Shown piece by piece: positions 28,701 to 34,081 of a DNA stretch of 34,081 nucleotides (position 1 is its first letter; every line of letters begins with the position of its first letter). The notes under the pieces are model-generated. The model saw only the letters and a list, made by a program, of their open reading frames with translations. It made no database searches and was not told where the DNA came from. The stretch comes from Circinella minor (taxonomy: Eukaryota > Mucoromycota > Mucoromycetes > Mucorales > Lichtheimiaceae). The DNA is taken from assembly GCA_016758965.1 (NCBI GenBank), contig JAEPRB010000341.1:1-34081 (forward strand). The letters are read 5' to 3'. The translations under genes were made by a program, and so were the position numbers.

Positions 28701-31700
28701 GGTAAACGTTTTTTATATTCAAGGTCTCTTGAGTAACCAAGGTAAGAACACAATCCTGAAGAACTTGCTGCCAAATAATCCATTTGGTATCACACAAGAA
28801 TAAAAAATGAGAGACAGAGTCATTTTCAAGATCGCCAAGAGCACAAAGAGCATTGTCAAAACGGGCAGGTAAAATATGATGAAGAGTGGAGCGACAAGAT
28901 AGTTTTCCATGTAATGATCGCCACCAAATTGACCTAGCAAGAGGCATTATACGAGCTTTCCAAAAAAACTGCCACTTGGATGGAGTAAGAGTAGGATAAC
29001 TGTTGTTGGTAGTAATAATGTTGATAGCTGATTGTTGACGAGCAAAACGATACGTTCTTGTACTGCACAGATGTAGTGGTATATGATCAATGTTGAGTCG
29101 ATTATAAAAAGGCTGAGCATCAACTCGTCCAATATAAAAATCAGCAGAGTCAAGAATAGGAGCACCAGGTAATAGAGCTCGAGCCAGAAAATCTGCTATT
29201 AATATGTCACTGGAGTCCAAGGCACGGAAAAGATGAAGTATACTATTTCGACCAATGGTAAGTTCAACCCGAGTGCGACGACGAAGACGATTAATAGTGC
29301 TGTCAAACAAGTAGGCATCAGATACAATCAAGCTGGAGGAGAGTTGTTTTTTTGGAAGAAAATTAGATTGTGCGGAAGCTTGAATGACAAAGGACAATGG
29401 AAGAGAAAGACAGGTAGCCATAGATGGATCAGAAAGCAATGGTTGTAAAGGAAGTTCGTCAATAGTGGTGAATAAAGTAGATAAGGTATTCATAGAACAA
29501 AGAGTAGAAGATCGTAAAGAGGGAAAAAGAATGGGTAAAAGGGGATCAGTACAATTTGAATTGGAAGTTATAAAGTAAGACAAAAAACAAGAGAGAAAAG
29601 ATGAAGAAGAAGAATGTGTAAAAAAAGAAGATAGCCATCGAATCTGCATTGCTTGTTGTTGTAAACGTGAATCCAAAATACCTAAACCATTTATAAATTT
29701 GGGTAATGTGAGTATATCATATTTAATAGGAGAAAACATTTTATGCATAAGAAATTTAGTTATTATACTACGAATTTTTTGATGATAGTTTTTAGGGATG
29801 GGGGTAACACGTAAGACATGCCAAAGTTTGGACAAAACTAATGTATTAACCACAGTGCTACGTCCTTGAACAGATAAACCCCATTGAAGATGAATATCGC
29901 AAGCAACCTTGATCTTGAGCACCAAGCCATCCAAGAAAGCATTAAGTTGAGAAGCAGTTGAAGCAAGGGGATAACCAAGGTAACGAACAGCAGATAAAGA
30001 CCTATAATCATGCCAAGCAGTAATATCTGCAGAGCGGAGAAGGTCTTGCCAATCCGCTTGACTAGCACCTGATAAAGAAATAGCTTCTGTTTTATGAAAG
30101 TTGACTTTTGCATTTGAAGCACGACTGTATACTAGTAAAGATTCTTGAAGTTGATGAAAATCGGTTGGAGAAGACAATAGAAACAGTGCATCATCGACAT
30201 AGCCTAAAACCTTGAGAGGAGCAGGTGAAACCAAAGGAAAAGAACCAAGATGCTTGTGTAATGAAAAACCATGGAACAGAGGGTCAGCCAAAACGGTATG
30301 AAAAAGAGGGTCAAAAGCAAGATTAAATAGCATAAGAGAAATAGGATCTCCTTGTCGTAATCCACGACCTTGGTATACTAGGTCACTAAGAAAGCCATTT
30401 ACCATAACCGAGATCGAAGTACTAAAAAACAAATTACAAAGAGAAAGAACAAGTGAAGAAGGCAAACCAATATGAAGAAGAATAATATGCAGATAAGTGG
30501 GATGAACCCTATCATATGCCTTTTCCTGATCGATCAATAAGCCAACTCCAGGAAGATGATGATGGCGTGCATATTCCATAATTAGCTGAGCAGCAAAACC
30601 ATTATCACCAATAAATTTTCCAGGAAGAAAACCGGTCTGTACTAATAAAATAACAGGTTGGACAGCTGGAAGAATACAAGAATTAACTAAACGAGTGAAA
30701 ACCTTGGCGTCTGTATTAATAAGTGAAATTGGTCGCCAATTTGATAAGAGTGAAAGATCCCCTTTCTTTGGCAGCAAACATAATCTTGTTTCAGACCAGG
30801 AAGCAGGAAAAACGCCAGCCTGGAGAGCATCGTTATAAATATCAACTGCAAGATCACCAGCTAAAGCATGATCAAAAAGAAGACGTAAAATTGGATATGG
30901 TAAACCATCACTACCAGGACTACTGGCATGGGGAGCTCGTTTGGCCGCTGTACAAAGATTTTCTAAGGTAAAAGGAGCACTAAGTAATGTTTGAGTCAAA
31001 GGTGAAGAAAGTAGGTCGGTTGGTACATGGTGAAGTAGGTGGTCAATTGCTTGAAAGTCGACAGGTTCAGGAGTATATAAATGTTGATAATATTGTTGAG
31101 CAGCATCAGTCATTGTCTCGGGTGTTGAACATAATGCATTAGAGATAGGGTGGCGTAGTTGAGTAATAGATCGTTTAGATTGTTTAACTTCTATAGTGCG
31201 TTTAATGTAACCAGCAGAACGTTCACCATTTTCCCGCCAACGCAAACCAGCTCGAAGAGCGTCGATATGTGCAAAATCCGATTGTGTTGATGCAATTTCT
31301 GCTTCCAAAAATATCAAATAAGAGTCTTGTTGTATAGTTGTGTGATGGAGAGGTGAAAGATAGCGACGACGTTCTTTTTGTAGTGATTGAAGATGGAGAT
31401 GATTATGGGTACCTTTTTTTCTTGAATACTTACGCGCAAAGCGGCCAGTTATTGTTTTAATGTGATCCCATTTTTGTTGAGTGGTGAGTGACGTTGATAC
31501 TGTTGCAAATTCTGAATCGAGAATATTGTATAATTCACTACAAAATAGTTTATCATTAGCCAAGGTGGGGTTACAACGCCATAGACCAGGACCCCAAGGT
31601 GCTTGTCCTAAACGTAGCTCTACTGAAACCAGATGATGATCGGTCCACAAGGGATTAATAAAATCAATAAGAGGAGATGAAGAAAAAGGGAACAAATCAA

Positions 31701-32313
31701 TGGACATAAAAATATAGTCAAGACAAGAACGAGAGTTATTACGAAGAAATGTGGGAGTAGGACAATCACCTGGAGGTGTCACACTATCAACCCAATATGA
31801 AGAAAGATATGATTTCCAAGAATTAGGAATACCAAGAGGGGAACGAGAAAGAATTTGATAATTAAAATCACCTAATAAAATACTGCACGAAATGACAGCA
31901 GGGGAGAGAAAAGATAATTGAGACAAAGAAGTATGAAAAGGTTCTCGATGATAATATCGAGCAGGGGCATAAATGACAATAATGTTAACAGGAGAAAAAG
32001 AAAAAGAAGAATGTAAAACAGTGACATGCATGACGCGACCATCCAACTCAAAAGAGTTTAAGGTGAGGATAAGAGAGGGGTTGAGAGAAACGATACCAAC
32101 ATGTTGGGACCAGAAAGAAGAAGAGGATTGAAATTGAGTATGAAAACGAGTTTGGAGATCTTGATCAGCAGCATGAATTTCTTGTAAAGTTAAAATATCG
32201 AATGATTGAGATTTAAGAAAACGAATAAAATGTTTACTACGTTGTGGCGCATCTGTTTTGGGTAAACCGCGACAGTTGAGTGTACCAATTCTTATATTGA
32301 TGTCTTTTTTCAT
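28675..32313 (-). CDS. LINE ORF2: APE endonuclease, reverse transcriptase, zf-RVT
   Basis: The 1212-residue frame is open throughout. The apurinic-type endonuclease covers residues 1-235: IGTLNCRG, E45 in TLQEIH, D149/N151 in LLGDFN, D199 in CLDYIF and D225-H226 in WTDHHLV. The reverse transcriptase spans about 450-790: SSPGSDGLPYPIL, FPASWSETRLCLLPKKGD, NWRPISLINTDAK, D595 in GLLIDQEKAYD, RQGDPIS and the catalytic YVDD at 705-708. A C-terminal zf-RVT region (about 1110-1185) has WKARIMPLARSIWW, CRSTLHHILP, NALCALGD and HFLFLC. No RNase H is visible. The enzyme nicks the target and copies LINE RNA onto it (target-primed reverse transcription). The ATG overlaps the ORF1 stop (ATGA), suggesting coupled translation. 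All catalytic residues I can see are kept, so this copy could be recent and competent. Confidence 0.92.
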   Translation of the reverse strand: MKKDINIRIGTLNCRGLPKTDAPQRSKHFIRFLKSQSFDILTLQEIHAADQDLQTRFHTQFQSSSSFWSQHVGIVSLNPSLILTLNSFELDGRVMHVTVLHSSFSFSPVNIIVIYAPARYYHREPFHTSLSQLSFLSPAVISCSILLGDFNYQILSRSPLGIPNSWKSYLSSYWVDSVTPPGDCPTPTFLRNNSRSCLDYIFMSIDLFPFSSSPLIDFINPLWTDHHLVSVELRLGQAPWGPGLWRCNPTLANDKLFCSELYNILDSEFATVSTSLTTQQKWDHIKTITGRFARKYSRKKGTHNHLHLQSLQKERRRYLSPLHHTTIQQDSYLIFLEAEIASTQSDFAHIDALRAGLRWRENGERSAGYIKRTIEVKQSKRSITQLRHPISNALCSTPETMTDAAQQYYQHLYTPEPVDFQAIDHLLHHVPTDLLSSPLTQTLLSAPFTLENLCTAAKRAPHASSPGSDGLPYPILRLLFDHALAGDLAVDIYNDALQAGVFPASWSETRLCLLPKKGDLSLLSNWRPISLINTDAKVFTRLVNSCILPAVQPVILLVQTGFLPGKFIGDNGFAAQLIMEYARHHHLPGVGLLIDQEKAYDRVHPTYLHIILLHIGLPSSLVLSLCNLFFSTSISVMVNGFLSDLVYQGRGLRQGDPISLMLFNLAFDPLFHTVLADPLFHGFSLHKHLGSFPLVSPAPLKVLGYVDDALFLLSSPTDFHQLQESLLVYSRASNAKVNFHKTEAISLSGASQADWQDLLRSADITAWHDYRSLSAVRYLGYPLASTASQLNAFLDGLVLKIKVACDIHLQWGLSVQGRSTVVNTLVLSKLWHVLRVTPIPKNYHQKIRSIITKFLMHKMFSPIKYDILTLPKFINGLGILDSRLQQQAMQIRWLSSFFTHSSSSSFLSCFLSYFITSNSNCTDPLLPILFPSLRSSTLCSMNTLSTLFTTIDELPLQPLLSDPSMATCLSLPLSFVIQASAQSNFLPKKQLSSSLIVSDAYLFDSTINRLRRRTRVELTIGRNSILHLFRALDSSDILIADFLARALLPGAPILDSADFYIGRVDAQPFYNRLNIDHIPLHLCSTRTYRFARQQSAINIITTNNSYPTLTPSKWQFFWKARIMPLARSIWWRSLHGKLSCRSTLHHILPARFDNALCALGDLENDSVSHFLFLCDTKWIIWQQVLQDCVLTLVTQETLNIKNVYLEIKKHHP

Positions 32314-33706
32314 TGATATTTCAGGTTTGGTGTAGGTTGACGGGAGCTGCGACGAATACCATCTTCACTATAGGTTGATCCAAGTAGGAAACGAGCAGCG
32401 ACGCCATTGACAGTTTGTATCAGAGATATAGGAGATTGAGTGTCAGGTGCTTGAGCAAGTTCAGTTGTTGTAATAGGTTCTATAGAATCAGAAACAGAAG
32501 AAGAAGATTGACTAGTCTCAGGGGATAGAGGTACCACCCTGGATGTAGGTGAAATATTATTTGTATGTGTATTTTCAGGAGTGGTTGTCCCTGTACTAGT
32601 TGGTGTAACAACTTTGTTACCAATACCAGAACTGAAAGTAGTGCTGCCGTTTGACAAAGTATTACCATTAGGTTGTTCAACTTCATCGAGATCCATATCA
32701 GGAGACAAAGTTGGTAATGGTGGGGCTGAAGAATAATCAGCTTCACTACCATGATCATCGCCATTAACTGCTAAGGATGATGGAGGGTTTGAAGAACCTT
32801 TAGTATTTGCGGTGGTGACTGTAACAATCTCAGGAGAAGGTGGCACAGAATCTGTTGTAACACCCGCGTGGTTTTGACTGTGCGTTGCCTTTTTGTGCTT
32901 AGAGCACGAGTCCAAATGAAAGGAACCATATCCACCACAAGAAGGACAAGCTTGAACATGATGTGCTTTAGCCTTGGGACAAACATCTTTCTCATGGGTG
33001 TCCTCATGGCAAATACGACAATAGGGGGGTGAACCTTTCCAAAAAGCCCGAATTTCATGGTCAATGCTAGGAAAGTGAAGAGTATGTGTTGATAGATTTT
33101 GATCTGATTCGGTAACATCAAGCGAAACACATCCTTGACCCATAAAAAATAAATGTGGCGATGACAAAAAAAGACTAATATCCAAAAGTTTTCCATATGG
33201 TTGAAGCATTTGTTGGATGGCTGAAATAAGTTGATCATTAGGTAAATGAGGAAGATCGTATAAATTGATAGCAAGAAAACCAGATCCTTTACGAAGAGCT
33301 GGGGTGCCGAAAACAGTTTTACTATCTATGGTCAATCCTTGAGTAGACAATGCATGGCGTTGAGCATCATCTCGAGGAGTAATTTCAACCACAACTCTCT
33401 TGTCCTTGAAGCGTAATTGTACACCAAGAGGAGGAGATGATGGAAATTGGCTGACAATGGCATTAAAGATGGTTGATCGATTAGTGGTAACTGAAGTTGT
33501 TTTAAAGAAAAGACTTGGGTTGACAGAACGGAAATATTCATTAGTGCGAATATGAGATTCGTTGAGATTTTCTTGAACAGCCCCAGACGTAAAAATTGAA
33601 CGTCGAATACTTTTGATAATTAGAATAGTAGTTTTAGGGCGATTGTCTGAAGAAGACTTGTTCGCGTGTTGAGACTGGTTGGTGTTTTTGAGACGACGTT
33701 TTTTTT
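32310..33706 (-). CDS. LINE ORF1: nucleic-acid-binding protein with two zinc knuckles
   Basis: The frame is open from after a TGA at 33707-33709 to the TGA at 32310. The N-terminal part is basic (KKKRRLKNTNQS) and is followed by an RRM-like region (residues around GFLAINLYDLPHLPNDQLIS and LLDISLFL). Two zinc knuckles come next: CRICHEDTHEKDVC (CX2CX4HX4C) and CPSCGGYGSFHLDSC (CX2CX6HX3C), then a long Ser/Thr/Pro-rich tail. It would coat LINE RNA. There is no ATG in this frame before the conserved part. An upstream ATG-initiated frame (33945, or internal ATGs) reads into an A9 tract at about 33709-33717, and losing one A would join it to this frame. So either the copy has a one-base insertion there, or the start is elsewhere. 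The product overlaps ORF2 by the ATGA. Confidence 0.75.
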
Positions 33707-33709
33707 TGA

Positions 33710-34081
33710 CTCAGAGGCGAAAGAGGTGGAGGAATGCAAACAGAAAAGAATTTCTCCTTGTATAATGTTCGGCTTTTTAATAGATAGTAGCTATAATTAT
33801 TCTCCAAAATATTTTTATGAGCCATTATTACTTTTTTCCCTTGTTCTTTATATATATATATATAACTCTCTATTTGTAAATCGGTCTCTATTGGTTGATA
33901 CATTACCCATTGTGTTCTTATATTTATAATAAAATTTCCGTTCATCTTTTCTTTAATTGCAATTGTTCATTGAAACACGTTGCTTATTTTCTCTCTTTGA
34001 ATTGGTTTAAGTATAATATTTATTCTGAACATATCTCTATATAATACTTGTATACAAAAAGACAAATCAGCTACTATGAGA
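33710..34081 (-). promoter_or_regulatory. LINE 5' region / upstream leader
   Basis: This AT-rich stretch holds the possible N-terminal codons of ORF1 in another frame (ATG at 33945 or internal ATGs), a TA microsatellite near 33850-33862, and otherwise nothing recognisable. By position it should contain the LINE internal promoter. The 5' end of the element was not identified. Confidence 0.4.

Larger units (their letters stand above)
28310..34081 (-). mobile_element. Near-full-length L1-like LINE, 5' end beyond or near the window edge
   Basis: ORF1 (zinc knuckles), ORF2 (endonuclease, reverse transcriptase, zf-RVT) and a 3' 21-bp minisatellite lie in order on the minus strand. No poly-A is seen; the 3' end is set only approximately, near the hairpin at 28311-28327. 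No target duplication was resolved. The related but dead fragment at 9930-11801 shows that the family is repeated in this genome. Confidence 0.8.

Overview
This window is a dense graveyard of nested eukaryotic transposons, and I see no clear host housekeeping gene. Spliceosomal introns (GTAAGT...AG, about 60-120 bp), a very AT-rich background and the element mix point to a fungus, most likely an early-diverging one (Mucoromycota type). The mix is CryptonF with a GCR1_C-type tail, PIF/Harbinger elements with convergent Myb-like and transposase genes, a chromodomain-tailed DDE transposase, an L1-like LINE with a zf-RVT tail, Helitrons and hAT. The taxonomic call is inference; the element structures are read from the sequence.

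Region 1-9871 is one Russian-doll structure. A small AT-rich inverted-repeat element (about 629 bp once the insertions are removed, TIRs about 170 bp) has taken three insertions, each with readable ends and target duplications: a 1.0 kb MITE (427-1432, TATA), a 5.3 kb element with a chromodomain DDE transposase (1448-6787, TAA), and a 2.9 kb PIF/Harbinger element (6832-9717, TTA) lying inside the right TIR of the outer element. Next comes a dead LINE fragment (about 9930-11801, minus strand).

Region 12235-22929 is a second PIF/Harbinger element, about 3 kb natively. It has an intact spliced Myb-like gene on the plus strand (12557-13555) and a transposase on the minus strand. The transposase is split by 7.7 kb holding two Helitrons of one family in head-to-tail order. 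The younger copy (13802-19243) carries an almost complete five-exon RepHel gene. The older copy (19244-21516) holds a helicase relic and a 414-bp foldback element. Removing 13802-21516 rejoins the transposase in frame. This PIF element abuts the C-terminal half of a hAT transposase (22933-23981).

Region 25222-27668 is a three-exon CryptonF-like tyrosine recombinase gene with a nonsense codon and a frameshifting deletion. From about 28310 to the window end lies a near-full-length LINE on the minus strand: ORF1 with zinc knuckles, ORF2 with endonuclease, reverse transcriptase and zf-RVT joined to ORF1 by an ATGA stop-start overlap, and a 21-bp minisatellite as its 3' end.

Most genes carry one or a few disabling lesions, many of them transitions. 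The intact reading frames are LINE ORF2, the second PIF Myb-like gene and the chromodomain exon. Nothing here is a bacterial-type operon, CRISPR array or rRNA/tRNA locus.
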